Origin: an uncultured Bacteroidia bacterium
Lineage (GTDB): Bacteria > Bacteroidota > Bacteroidia > Bacteroidales > Prolixibacteraceae
NCBI GenBank assembly: GCA_903918045.1
Contig: CAIXCY010000079.1
Coordinates: 17,512 to 81,511, forward strand
Length of the DNA: 64,000 nucleotides
Reading direction: 5' to 3'
The notes under the pieces were generated by a model. The model searched no databases. It was given only the letters and a program-made list of their open reading frames with translations, and was not told the origin of the DNA. A program made the translations under genes and the position numbers. Position 1 is the first letter of the stretch; each line of letters begins with the position of its first letter. Shown in pieces: positions 17,279 to 26,867 of the stretch.

Positions 17279-19876
17279 TCACTCCTCTTTCCGAATAAAG
17301 GATTTGAAGCTCTGTGGGAACGGAATGCCATACATCTTTTCATATCCTTTGGTGAAATAGGTGTAATCGAAAAATGCCTGATTATGGTTTTTCAGTTTTA
17401 TTAAGGCTTCAATTTTTAATTTAAAGGCCTCTTCATTTAACGTATCTGATTTTAAGATAAGATCGGCAATCCGGCAAATTGCTTCCGGATTTTTATCTTT
17501 TTCAAAAGAGTCGGTAAGCAGGAAGAGATAATCGAGTAAAGAGGTAAGAAAGTGGCTGTTGAAGGGATCAAGCCAAGGGGTGCGTTCGTCAGCTACAAAA
17601 ATCCCCTGAGCCAGAACCAGGATTATTTTTTCGAATTCTTCCCGTGTAAGGGGCTGAAAATCGCCGCTCATCTTTTTTTGGAGATAAGTATAATCACAAA
17701 AAACTTCCATACTTAGTTTCAACTTCCATGCTCCATCCGTATGAATAAGCTGAACTCCGTTCATGGTCGAGAGGATATCCCGCAATTTTTTAATATTCAC
17801 ATTCCGGTTATTCTTTGCACTTTCGGGAGAGTGGTAGGTCCAGTGTATGGCATTTAATTTTTCATTTGTAATCCCTTTTTCTTCAGTCCCAAGAAGTAAA
17901 ACCGAAAGGAAGAGTTGTCGTAACTTAGTCGGGAAACGCGAACTTATATCTACTCCTTCTGAATCATAAATACGGAACTCTCCAAACAGGTAAATCGCGT
18001 TACAATATGGGAGAGTCACCTGCTTTTTATCGGGATTTTCTACCCGGACAGGCACTTTTTTATTCACCAGATAATTTAATTTCTGATCATCCTCCATACT
18101 CTCCTCTGCCGAATGAAGTTCACGAAGAAGTAAAATAAGGAGGTAAATAAATAGCAGGGAAAGGGCACCAATCATCCAGAAAACCTTTATTATCCAGTTT
18201 CCCGGATTTGATAAAACGGTCTTAAATGTAATTGCCAGTTTCGATCGGTTAACCGGTGGATAGTTAAGTGTGAAAATCTTATAATTCGTTGAATCGTCTC
18301 CGGAAGGTGATTTAACAACTGCAAAAAACTCGTGCGTTTTCTCAAAATATGAGAGTGTTGCCTTTGAACGCTCCTCGTCAAAATAGAAATGCATGGTATC
18401 ACTCACCGCCGAATATTCAGGCTTTTCGAGTGAAATCCGGTAAAGTTTCAGATAAGTTCCGTTTAAAAACGGGGGAAATCCAAGTACGTAGAGCGACGGT
18501 GTTGGCTCGGGAACAGTAGTTGACCCCATTGGAATAAAATTCTCGGTCACATTTTCGATATTCCATTTCTTCTCCAGCGTTGAATCATTGGTATTTAAAC
18601 GATAGAGATCATAAAGACACTGAGGACCAAGCTCCTGTTGCCCGGAATTATTTCCATAACCCCCAAAAATCAAATATTCGCCAGGTTTCCCCCATTTTGT
18701 GATCGCCGCATACGACCTTGGAACTAACCGGTCACCCCGAAGCAAAACCTGTCGCCAACTCTTCTCCCAAAAACTATATTTCATCAGAAAATCATAATAC
18801 CTGTAGTTGTGATAACCTCCAAGTGAATATGCCGCATCAGCATTATCATTGAGAAAAAAGGTTGAATTAGCAGACTGGATAGCCGAAGAGCCAGCTAGAG
18901 CCCTCCCCCATGTATTGGTATGTTCATCATAAACATTCACTTCATTGGGTACAGTTCCTACACAAAATATCTTCCTGGCTGAATATGAATAGTAATAGGA
19001 TTCTGATTTTAAAACCGATGGTTTCGCATTAACGACATTTTGGATCGTCGTCTCTGAATTTACAATATCGTAAGCTATAATTTTGTGTTTTCCAACGAAG
19101 AGAATCCGGTTCTGAGCGGTATCAAAAGCGACTCCTGAGGAGGCTTCCAACTTTAATTCATCCTTTTTTGTCCAAAAGAAGTGATTGTTAATCAACCAGG
19201 CAGGACTATTAACTTTGGCCGAAAGGTTGCCTACCAGATCAGATGCATGCTCACCGTCCGATTCATTAAGCAACCAGTTATGTGTAGATTTATTATTGTA
19301 ATCACTTGTGCGAATATTCCGTATGGCCATGCGTGGTACATCAGTAGTGGGATAGTAGATGGAGTGATTAGCCCCAAAACAGATGTTTAGCCTTCTGAAT
19401 CCACTTAAATCAACCTTGTCATCATTTATAAGCCGGTTACCCAGCTCAACACTGATTTTATTGTGCTTTAAATCAAAGGATAACACAAGATGAAGCCAGT
19501 TATTGCGGACCAGGTCCTTTTCTGCAAGCGGGATATTAATGGTTGTCGGTAAGCCATTTACAACAAGTTTTAAAATAGCGAGTGTACTGCTTTCCGGGAT
19601 GTAAACAAGGTCAATATTATGATGTTCCTTATCAAATATTCTGAAAACATAACCAAATTGATCGCGACTCCACATCGCCATATCAAACTCCAGGTTAAAT
19701 TTATTACGCGCAGTTATCAGGGAATTAGCTGTAAGATCAAGCGTTGTGCGCTCCTCCTTAGGATTGGGTGCGGCCGTAAACAAGAGCCCCGAATGAAATA
19801 AATTCTGAGAAGAAGTTTTGTAAGAGTGTAAAACCATTAAAATCAGTCCTAATAAAAGGATTGACCAATTCCTCAT
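17279..19876 (-). CDS. Membrane-anchored kelch-domain transcriptional regulator
   Basis: An 865-residue predicted one-component regulator. A signal peptide (1-23) leads to a LamG/concanavalin-like region (about 45-190) and a kelch/galactose-oxidase-like beta-propeller (about 245-490; repeats such as LFVGKHKIIAYD, YSLGGYHNYRYYD and LIFGGYGNN). A single membrane segment follows at 562-586. The cytoplasmic part has a winged-helix domain (about 628-722, FGEFRIYDSEG...LRQLFLSVLLLG) of the SARP/OmpR type and a helical BTAD-like tail (about 727-860). The expected role is to sense a periplasmic carbohydrate or other ligand and control nearby genes directly. It lies downstream of a symporter gene (gap 116) with its own promoter. 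Domain calls come from pattern recognition; the ligand and targets are unknown. Confidence 0.75.
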   Translation of the reverse strand: MRNWSILLLGLILMVLHSYKTSSQNLFHSGLLFTAAPNPKEERTTLDLTANSLITARNKFNLEFDMAMWSRDQFGYVFRIFDKEHHNIDLVYIPESSTLAILKLVVNGLPTTINIPLAEKDLVRNNWLHLVLSFDLKHNKISVELGNRLINDDKVDLSGFRRLNICFGANHSIYYPTTDVPRMAIRNIRTSDYNNKSTHNWLLNESDGEHASDLVGNLSAKVNSPAWLINNHFFWTKKDELKLEASSGVAFDTAQNRILFVGKHKIIAYDIVNSETTIQNVVNAKPSVLKSESYYYSYSARKIFCVGTVPNEVNVYDEHTNTWGRALAGSSAIQSANSTFFLNDNADAAYSLGGYHNYRYYDFLMKYSFWEKSWRQVLLRGDRLVPRSYAAITKWGKPGEYLIFGGYGNNSGQQELGPQCLYDLYRLNTNDSTLEKKWNIENVTENFIPMGSTTVPEPTPSLYVLGFPPFLNGTYLKLYRISLEKPEYSAVSDTMHFYFDEERSKATLSYFEKTHEFFAVVKSPSGDDSTNYKIFTLNYPPVNRSKLAITFKTVLSNPGNWIIKVFWMIGALSLLFIYLLILLLRELHSAEESMEDDQKLNYLVNKKVPVRVENPDKKQVTLPYCNAIYLFGEFRIYDSEGVDISSRFPTKLRQLFLSVLLLGTEEKGITNEKLNAIHWTYHSPESAKNNRNVNIKKLRDILSTMNGVQLIHTDGAWKLKLSMEVFCDYTYLQKKMSGDFQPLTREEFEKIILVLAQGIFVADERTPWLDPFNSHFLTSLLDYLFLLTDSFEKDKNPEAICRIADLILKSDTLNEEAFKLKIEALIKLKNHNQAFFDYTYFTKGYEKMYGIPFPQSFKSFIRKEE

Positions 19877-19916
19877 TTTCTACCTGTTTAACTGTTAAAA
19901 AACCTCAATCAACAAT

Positions 19917-19953
19917 CAAACATACGAAATTAATCTCTTATTAATCGATTAAT
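19917..19953 (-). promoter_or_regulatory. Promoter and palindromic operator candidate of the kelch regulator
   Basis: The minus strand at 19924-19917 reads TATGTTTG (TAnnTTTG), about 40 bases before the ATG at 19876. Just upstream is the perfect 14-base palindrome attaatcgattaat at 19940-19953. ATTAATC also occurs at 19929-19935, 11 bases from the copy inside the palindrome. The palindrome covers the -33 region, as expected of an operator, and could serve autoregulation. Confidence 0.5.
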
Positions 19954-19992
19954 AGGTAAAAAAATTTAAAAACTTAACCCCAGATATAGAAA

Positions 19993-21816
19993 TCACCAAT
20001 CTTCCAGCCGGTCGTACCAGTAATACTTAAGAAAAATAGTCGTCACCATAAATACAGCAAAGGCCACAGACAATGACATGTATTCGCGGATAACCAGGTA
20101 GATAGGCATTACAAGCATCGACATTTGCCACGCAATTCCTACGACACTGTTCATCATATCGCGTCCAAAGTCCCCATTTTTCTTAAAAAGTGGATTTTCG
20201 GCTTTTACTTTTCTGTATATTGGCTCCCAAAAACCCCATGGACGGACTGAGGAATAAAATTTCTTTAAGACCTCTTCGTTATCCGGTTCAGTAAGCAGGC
20301 TACCTGCAATGGATCCCACCGATGAGATCAGCAAGATTACCGGGAAGGTATTCAACGCAGAGGCTTCAGGGAAAAACAATGGGATAAACAAAGATGCTGC
20401 AAGCCCAGTAAGCATTCCCCAGAAATAGCCATATCCGTTAAACCGCCACCAAATCCATTTGAGAACATTCGCAGCAGTATAACCTCCGTACAGGGAAGAG
20501 ACGATCCATTTGGTGGCAGAATCAATCGAACTGATAAACATACCGAAGATAACGCCGATGATGACAAGTATAAATGAAACCCAGTAGCTTAGGTGAATAT
20601 ATTTTTGGCTTGAGGCATCAGGGTTAATGAATTTTTTATAGATATCATTTACAATATAGGCTGGACCAGCATTTACATAAGCTGAAAAGGTTGACATAAA
20701 TGCTGCAATCAATCCGACAAGCAACAGCCCAAGTAAGCCTGTTGGAATAAAATTGCTTACCGCATAAGGGAGAATCATTTCGAAATCAATCGCGGAACCC
20801 ATCGAATTAAGTTTCGGACTAAAGTAAACCAAAACCAAAACCGTTATCCCGGCGACCATTAAGAAACGGGGAAAAAACAATACCAAAGAGGTAAATCCGG
20901 TCATCCTGGCGGCATCCCGTGGGCTCTTAGTTGAAAGAATTCGCTGAAGATCATAGCTCGGAACCGGTCCTGCAATACTTGTTAAGATTCCCTTAAAGAC
21001 CATTATCATAAAGAGTATGGAAAAATATTCATACCCATCGGCCGAAATTTTACTCTTAACAGAAGGAATCAGGTTGCTCCAGTCGAGGTTTAGTTTCCAT
21101 CCAAAAAACAGATCTTTCCAACCTGCCGGAATTACGGCATTCAACTGTTCGGGAGTAACCAGATTTATAGCAATCACACCAACCAGAATACAAGAGATGA
21201 TCATTACGAGGTACTGCATAATTTCTGTAGCTACAACACTGTACATGCCACCCTTAATGGTATACAAGGTCGTAAACCCGATAATTAGCAAAGCATACAT
21301 ATTTTCCGAAGAGATAATCCGTGGTCCGATCTCCATAGTAAGGTCCCAGGGGAAAAAGGAGGTAGCAAACTTACCAATCCCCGAAAAAGTATAAGCAATA
21401 AACCCAATAACGCTGATAATTGCAAAGATGACAACAATAATATGAGATAACCGCCCACCACGCTCCTCTCCGAATCTGGTCTTTAACCATTCAGCTCCGG
21501 TCATGGCATTAGACCGCCGCAACCATGAAGCCATAAAAACCATTAAAAAGATTTGATTCCAGATAGGCCACATCCAGGGTAACCACGCCCCTTTAAGTCC
21601 ATAAATAAAAAGAATAGAGACAAACCACATCGTACCTGTAATATCAAACATCCCCGAAGCATTGGATATTCCAAGAATATACCAGGGGATGCGTCTTCCG
21701 CCCAGGAAATATGAATCCAGATTTTTACTGGCCCGATTTGAGACCAGAAAACCTATGAGAAGTGTCAGGACCAAATATCCGATCACTATACCTATATCCA
21801 GAGGTTGTAAATTCAC
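19993..21816 (-). CDS. Sodium:solute symporter family transporter
   Basis: A 607-residue inner membrane protein with about 13 hydrophobic segments. The N-terminus (IGYLVLTLLIGFLVS, then SYFLGGRRIPWYILGIS) is the classic opening of the SSF family, followed by a conserved GEWLKTRFG-like region (TGAEWLKTRFGEE). The length fits the subfamily with a long C-terminus. It would import a solute (sugar, organic acid or similar) driven by sodium. It sits 103 bases downstream of the first haloperoxidase-like gene and 116 upstream of the kelch regulator. Specificity cannot be told. Confidence 0.93.
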   Translation of the reverse strand: MNLQPLDIGIVIGYLVLTLLIGFLVSNRASKNLDSYFLGGRRIPWYILGISNASGMFDITGTMWFVSILFIYGLKGAWLPWMWPIWNQIFLMVFMASWLRRSNAMTGAEWLKTRFGEERGGRLSHIIVVIFAIISVIGFIAYTFSGIGKFATSFFPWDLTMEIGPRIISSENMYALLIIGFTTLYTIKGGMYSVVATEIMQYLVMIISCILVGVIAINLVTPEQLNAVIPAGWKDLFFGWKLNLDWSNLIPSVKSKISADGYEYFSILFMIMVFKGILTSIAGPVPSYDLQRILSTKSPRDAARMTGFTSLVLFFPRFLMVAGITVLVLVYFSPKLNSMGSAIDFEMILPYAVSNFIPTGLLGLLLVGLIAAFMSTFSAYVNAGPAYIVNDIYKKFINPDASSQKYIHLSYWVSFILVIIGVIFGMFISSIDSATKWIVSSLYGGYTAANVLKWIWWRFNGYGYFWGMLTGLAASLFIPLFFPEASALNTFPVILLISSVGSIAGSLLTEPDNEEVLKKFYSSVRPWGFWEPIYRKVKAENPLFKKNGDFGRDMMNSVVGIAWQMSMLVMPIYLVIREYMSLSVAFAVFMVTTIFLKYYWYDRLEDW

Positions 21817-21919
21817 GAAAATTGTTTTGTAGTTTGTTTTGAATATTGATATCTGAATATCTTTAATCCACTAATTAAAATTGTCGATTTATGTTTCCGC
21901 CAAACGATAAGTTGAACCG

Positions 21920-23266
21920 TTAGTATGATCCTTTCTTTTTAATCGCCTTCTGACTTAACTTTTGTACGATCCATTGCCCCACCAAAGCGCCTTGTTTTTG
22001 TCCGTTTTCTATTCCATCCATATAATGAATACCTCCATAAAAACGGGAGATTGCAGCTTCGGCAGCAGCTTCCCTAAATGAATTAAACGGCCTGGATTTT
22101 AACTCAAAAATTTCTTCTGAATCATCGACAAAATAAAATTCATTCCCTAATAAATAAGTAAGCACCTCGGCCGCAGCAGTTGAGATTACACTATGCCCAC
22201 TGGTATATTCCGGGAAAGGGGGTGTCTGCAATAGCGGTTGCCATTTTATATCAATATATTTATTAATATAGGTTTCCGGACGTATGCGGTTGCTTCTGTA
22301 TTTTTCGTCCCAGCAACTTATAAAAGCATCCACCAGAGTCATAGAAACCATTGCATGAACTACGATAACACTGTCAAAATTAAGCTTTGCAGTTTTTGCG
22401 GCAACACTTGCAATGTTCATCCAGTGTCCTCCGGGACTAATTTTTTTAAATCCTATCATCATATGGCCCGAAGTACTAACTACAAAGGGATTACAATCCC
22501 AGAAGGAAGCCATTTCAAGCTGTTCGGGTGTTATAGATTTAGAGATGTTATAAACTTCTTTTGCCAATTTATAGAAAGTGCTGCTGCTATCCTTACTAAA
22601 CGAGACGGGGGGAATAGGAACAAACTGATTACTGGAATCGATAAGCATTGGTCTGACAGTTTTCCACTGAGGTTCAACTGCTTCCATATAGGCAGGAGGT
22701 GTAGGATACCAGAATCCATCCCCTCTCAAAGGGGTATAGCGTAACCTTGAACTCAGCGTTGAATAACCGTCTGTTTTTGCATACGAAACAATACTTTCGG
22801 ACATAAGATCTGCTACCTGAAGCGATGCGTCTATAATCTTTTGAGCAACCCTGTTTTTCTTTAAAATCTGAAGGTATTTGTCCTCAGACTCCTGCAGCAT
22901 AAAACCCGATGGCAACATCTTTTTACCGGTTTCAAGAATACACAACACCGCAGCAATGCGATGATCATACATCCGTTTATCCATCTCAATTTTAAATGGA
23001 GTATAATTTTTTATCAATGAACTTAAAGGGACAATTGAGGGATTGTATTGGCATACAATCTCATAGGCGCCTAATAGCGCATAATTATAAAAACGACTTG
23101 CTGCCGGTGGATTGACAACATCATGCATCATTACCATTGACAGTGAGAGAATATGAGGCTGCAGTTCCAGATAACCTGGTAAGGGTTTGTTATTTTGAGC
23201 ATTTACAAAGCCACAATAAAAAAATAAGATGAATATTAATTTCGTTTTCATTTTAGTTTTCTTCAT
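21920..23266 (-). CDS. Vanadium-dependent haloperoxidase-like protein (PAP2 superfamily), secreted
   Basis: A 448-residue exported protein (signal peptide ending VNAQ near residue 24). The vanadate/phosphate-binding triad of the superfamily is complete: KYRSNRIRP (Lys322, Arg329; the KX6RP motif), PEYTSGH (Ser356-Gly357-His358), and SRFYGGIH (Arg408, His414). Enzymes with this site are vanadium chloro/bromoperoxidases or acid phosphatases; activity cannot be settled by motif. The start overlaps the upstream FG-GAP gene by 14 bases; an in-frame ATG at 23251 would avoid overlap and keep the signal peptide. The overlap or abutment shows that the two genes form one operon. Confidence 0.85.
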   Translation of the reverse strand: MKKTKMKTKLIFILFFYCGFVNAQNNKPLPGYLELQPHILSLSMVMMHDVVNPPAASRFYNYALLGAYEIVCQYNPSIVPLSSLIKNYTPFKIEMDKRMYDHRIAAVLCILETGKKMLPSGFMLQESEDKYLQILKKNRVAQKIIDASLQVADLMSESIVSYAKTDGYSTLSSRLRYTPLRGDGFWYPTPPAYMEAVEPQWKTVRPMLIDSSNQFVPIPPVSFSKDSSSTFYKLAKEVYNISKSITPEQLEMASFWDCNPFVVSTSGHMMIGFKKISPGGHWMNIASVAAKTAKLNFDSVIVVHAMVSMTLVDAFISCWDEKYRSNRIRPETYINKYIDIKWQPLLQTPPFPEYTSGHSVISTAAAEVLTYLLGNEFYFVDDSEEIFELKSRPFNSFREAAAEAAISRFYGGIHYMDGIENGQKQGALVGQWIVQKLSQKAIKKKGSY

Positions 23267-26200
23267 AGAAATTTAATTCACTACCCGATATGCCGATAAT
23301 AATATATTTTTTCCAGGCTATAGTTATTTCTTCAGCTGCCTTTACATCTCCCTTTACGGATAAACCAGAGGCAGGTTGGGTGACATATTCAAATTTCCCT
23401 TTCCCATCTCCGCAAAGCAGACAACCATAATTCGCATCTATACTTCCAATTTTCAAACGATTATCAGTGTGATTACCAAATAATAGCAGATCAATTTTCC
23501 CATCGTGGTTAAAATCACCACTAATTATTTTGTTAACCATAGAAAACTGAGCCTGCAATGGCAATATCGATTTGATAAATTTATCACCCTTATTCAAAAA
23601 ACAAACCGTACGTGATTCATTCATAAAAAGCCGGCTTGAATTGGTCATTTCTTGCGGTGTTAAAATTTCTTTCATAGTGGCATCGGCATAGTTTTTATAC
23701 GAGGAGAACCGTTTGCGCATTCCCCTGATCTGTTCATTTAATTCATCCCTGCTTACATAGGGATAACTCTTCCCCTGAATATAAAAATTCAGGAATGGAT
23801 CTATTGAACCATTTCCATCAAAGTCTGCATAGATCATTTCAGCAGGTATAGAATCAGCAACCTGTATAGGTGAATTCAATCCGAGATTCCCTGCAATGAT
23901 ATCTTTTTTTCCATCGCCATCCACATCTGCCACACAAAGGGTATTCCAAAAACCATTGGCAGGTTCCTTGAAGAAGTCTTCTGTTTTATCAACAAATCCA
24001 TTCAATGTATTTAGATATATTTTAATGGGCATAAACTCACCACATAAGATCAGATCTTTTCGTCCATCATTATTTACATCGACCCATTGTGCATCAGTAA
24101 CCATTCCGTCATAGGCAAAAGGGATCTCAGCAACGGTAAATCGCCCCTTGCCGTTATTAACCAGTAAATAGCTTCGGGGTGTAGCAGGATATTTACCAGG
24201 AACAATCCTTCCGCCAACAAATAAATCAATATCCCCATCGTTATCAAAATCACATGGACGAACACATGACTTGCTGCTGGCACTTAGATCAGGTAATAGT
24301 CCCACTGCCAAACTGAAATTCCCCTTTCCATCATTCAGATATAATTCATCCTGCAAAGCCTGAGTGTTTGATTCCCAATACGAATAACCCCCTTTGGCAA
24401 TATACAGGTCGGAAAACCCATCTCCATTCGCATCAAAAAACAGAGCTGAAGAGATGGAAGAAGTATTCTCATCCCCAATATTAATTCCCTGAACTTCAAA
24501 CTTCCCGTCCGGTTTTTGCACATATATTTTACCCGGCTGATTGATGTCTCCACTGACAAACAGATCCTCACGTCCGTCATTGTTTACATCTCCCTTCGCA
24601 ATAACAGGACCCGTTTTTGAATACATAAACGGCATTAACGGCTGCCGTTTAAAGTCATTCACTGTTGATGCCTCGTTCTTATAGTTAATAACACTTTTGA
24701 CTTTGGTAAATAATTCTGAACGATTTACAGGAGAATTCTCCTTAAACGGTTTTTTTTCTGCATTCTGTGTAATGACTAATTTTTTATTACAGGCAATATT
24801 TGTCATTTTCTGTATTGAATTATCTGGCCATACAATCCTCATCGAATCAACTTTACTTAAGTTACCCAATCCAAAATTCAGTACGGTAGAAACGCACGAC
24901 AAATAACCTCTGTTTGGATTTACCTCCTGGTATTGCATTTTCCCATTTGTATACAAATATACTTTGGAACCAACTGCATTTGTATTTGCACCTTTTCCGG
25001 TTAACTTAATTGCCAGGTAGGAAGAGGCAGAGGTTTCACGGCTCATATTTTTGTAAATTGTGGCAGGTTCATTTATGTTATTAATCACCAAATCCAAATC
25101 GCCATCATTGTCCAGATCTGCATAAACTGCCCCACTTGAAATCGCAGGCTTAGCAAAGCCCCATTCGTTTTGCATGTTGGAAAAGGTAAGATCATGATTA
25201 TTTCTGAAAATATAATTGGGTAAAATTGTAGAAGGCATCGCCTTAATCAGATCCATCAATTGCGTAGGTTCCCGGTCAACAGCCTTTTTAACTTTATAAT
25301 CGCCCCAGTAACGCAGAAAGTCTTTATTCGTATAATCACGCAAATAGCCATTGGTAATAAACAAATCTTTATAGCCATCATTATCAAAATCAGCGAAAAG
25401 AGGGCACCAACTCCAATCAGTACTTGATACACCCGCAAGCCTGGCAATTTCACTGAAGGTCCCGTCACCATTATTTAGATGGAGCATGTTTCGCATATAC
25501 TGTTTGTATAAGTCCTGATTTTGCATCAATTCAAAAGACTCATAGTTTTCCTGTAACTGCAATAGTTTTTGCCGGTGGTTATCTTCTGGCATCATATCGA
25601 GCGATATGATATCGGGTAATCCGTCATTGTTAAAATCGGCAATGTCAACCCCCATCGAAAACTGGGATAAGTGCCTCAGATATTCCTGGGATTTATCGGT
25701 AAAAGTACCATTGCCATTATTAATATATAAATAATCAGGCTCATTGTAATCGTTGGAAACATAAATATCCTGAAAGCCATCTTTATTGATATCTGCAACG
25801 CAGACTCCTAATCCAAAGGTCATTGGATTTTGTTTTAATCCTGCCTTCGCTGTAACATCAGTGAAATGATTATTTTTGTTTTCATATAATTTAGCTCCGG
25901 CCAATTCATCAACCTCATTTCTGTATCTGGCAAACTCCATATTGTCAATTTTCTTGACACTATGATTTAAAAGAAACATATCCAGGTCACCGTCATTATC
26001 ATAATCAAAAAATACAGCCTGGGTACTGTAACTTTTATCATCCAGTCCATATGCTTTTGCCTGTTCCTTAAACTTTAGATTACCCTGGTTAATGAAGAGC
26101 TGGTTCCTTCGCATCTCGTCATTAACTTTGCCGGAATAACACACATAAATATCCAGTAAGCCATCCCCGTTTACATCAGCCATTGTCACCCCGGTTTTCC

Positions 26201-26534
26201 AACCTCCGATTCTCCCTTTAAGATCGGGACAGGCTTCATTTGTAATATCCTTAAACTTCATGTTCCCAAGGTTCAGGTAAAGTTTATTAGGCTTCATGTT
26301 CCCTGTAAAAAACAGATCAGGCAGTCCATCATTATTAATATCTCCCACCGCTACCCCACCGCCATTATAAAAATATTCATACGCAAGTACATTGAGATTT
26401 TCAGACTCATTAATATCGTTGCTGAACCGAATATTCGTCTCCAAGGGAGAAAGTAACTTAAATAAGGGAGTCTGGGCAGATAATTGAGAATTTAAAAATA
26501 GTAAAAGCGCTGCCAGTATGATTCGAATTTTCAT
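23253..26534 (-). CDS. Large secreted FG-GAP/VCBS protein with central ASPIC/UnbV domain
   Basis: A 1093-residue protein with a signal peptide (cleavage near LSAQ, residue 20). Two blocks of FG-GAP/VCBS repeats, each carrying DxDxDGxxD calcium-binding loops (for example GDINNDGLPDLFF, DYDNDGDLDMFL), flank an ASPIC/UnbV segment at about 510-605 (ending GLGNLSKVDSMRIVWPDNS). The fold is an integrin-like beta-propeller pair. It is probably outside the cytoplasm, in a binding, scaffolding or unknown enzymatic role; UnbV function is not established. It is the first gene of a two-gene operon with the haloperoxidase-like gene. It is a close paralogue of the gene at 26868-30200. Confidence 0.85.
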   Translation of the reverse strand: MKIRIILAALLLFLNSQLSAQTPLFKLLSPLETNIRFSNDINESENLNVLAYEYFYNGGGVAVGDINNDGLPDLFFTGNMKPNKLYLNLGNMKFKDITNEACPDLKGRIGGWKTGVTMADVNGDGLLDIYVCYSGKVNDEMRRNQLFINQGNLKFKEQAKAYGLDDKSYSTQAVFFDYDNDGDLDMFLLNHSVKKIDNMEFARYRNEVDELAGAKLYENKNNHFTDVTAKAGLKQNPMTFGLGVCVADINKDGFQDIYVSNDYNEPDYLYINNGNGTFTDKSQEYLRHLSQFSMGVDIADFNNDGLPDIISLDMMPEDNHRQKLLQLQENYESFELMQNQDLYKQYMRNMLHLNNGDGTFSEIARLAGVSSTDWSWCPLFADFDNDGYKDLFITNGYLRDYTNKDFLRYWGDYKVKKAVDREPTQLMDLIKAMPSTILPNYIFRNNHDLTFSNMQNEWGFAKPAISSGAVYADLDNDGDLDLVINNINEPATIYKNMSRETSASSYLAIKLTGKGANTNAVGSKVYLYTNGKMQYQEVNPNRGYLSCVSTVLNFGLGNLSKVDSMRIVWPDNSIQKMTNIACNKKLVITQNAEKKPFKENSPVNRSELFTKVKSVINYKNEASTVNDFKRQPLMPFMYSKTGPVIAKGDVNNDGREDLFVSGDINQPGKIYVQKPDGKFEVQGINIGDENTSSISSALFFDANGDGFSDLYIAKGGYSYWESNTQALQDELYLNDGKGNFSLAVGLLPDLSASSKSCVRPCDFDNDGDIDLFVGGRIVPGKYPATPRSYLLVNNGKGRFTVAEIPFAYDGMVTDAQWVDVNNDGRKDLILCGEFMPIKIYLNTLNGFVDKTEDFFKEPANGFWNTLCVADVDGDGKKDIIAGNLGLNSPIQVADSIPAEMIYADFDGNGSIDPFLNFYIQGKSYPYVSRDELNEQIRGMRKRFSSYKNYADATMKEILTPQEMTNSSRLFMNESRTVCFLNKGDKFIKSILPLQAQFSMVNKIISGDFNHDGKIDLLLFGNHTDNRLKIGSIDANYGCLLCGDGKGKFEYVTQPASGLSVKGDVKAAEEITIAWKKYIIIGISGSELNFYEEN

Positions 26535-26867
26535 GTCTAAAGATATTATAAAATATAAACCGCCAACTTAATAAATTTAATTAAGCTTACAATTTATCTT
26601 TTTCGAGCTAAGTATTCTCCTCCGGTGAATTGGTCTCAAAAATTTCTGAAGAACGATCGCTCATGTGTTCATACATTAAAAAGATAAGAACGTTTCACCT
26701 AAAAATCATAGGATATGAAAAAAGTCTCTACTTAAAGTATTGTGCATTCTGATTTTATGATTCACCGATTTTGTTTGTGAAAGTCCGGAATACATACCCA
26801 GAAAGACCAGGTATGATTATCAAAAAAGTAATTCAGGAAAGCAATCCGGCAGTTTCAAACTGCAAAA
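26535..26867. other. Intergenic stretch, no feature of note
   Basis: The 333 bases between the two large FG-GAP genes are AT-rich with no credible ORF. A small palindrome (gcagtttcaaactgc, 26849-26863) lies just after the upstream gene's stop and could be a weak terminator without a T tract. No TAnnTTTG was found before the gene at 26534. Confidence 0.5.
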
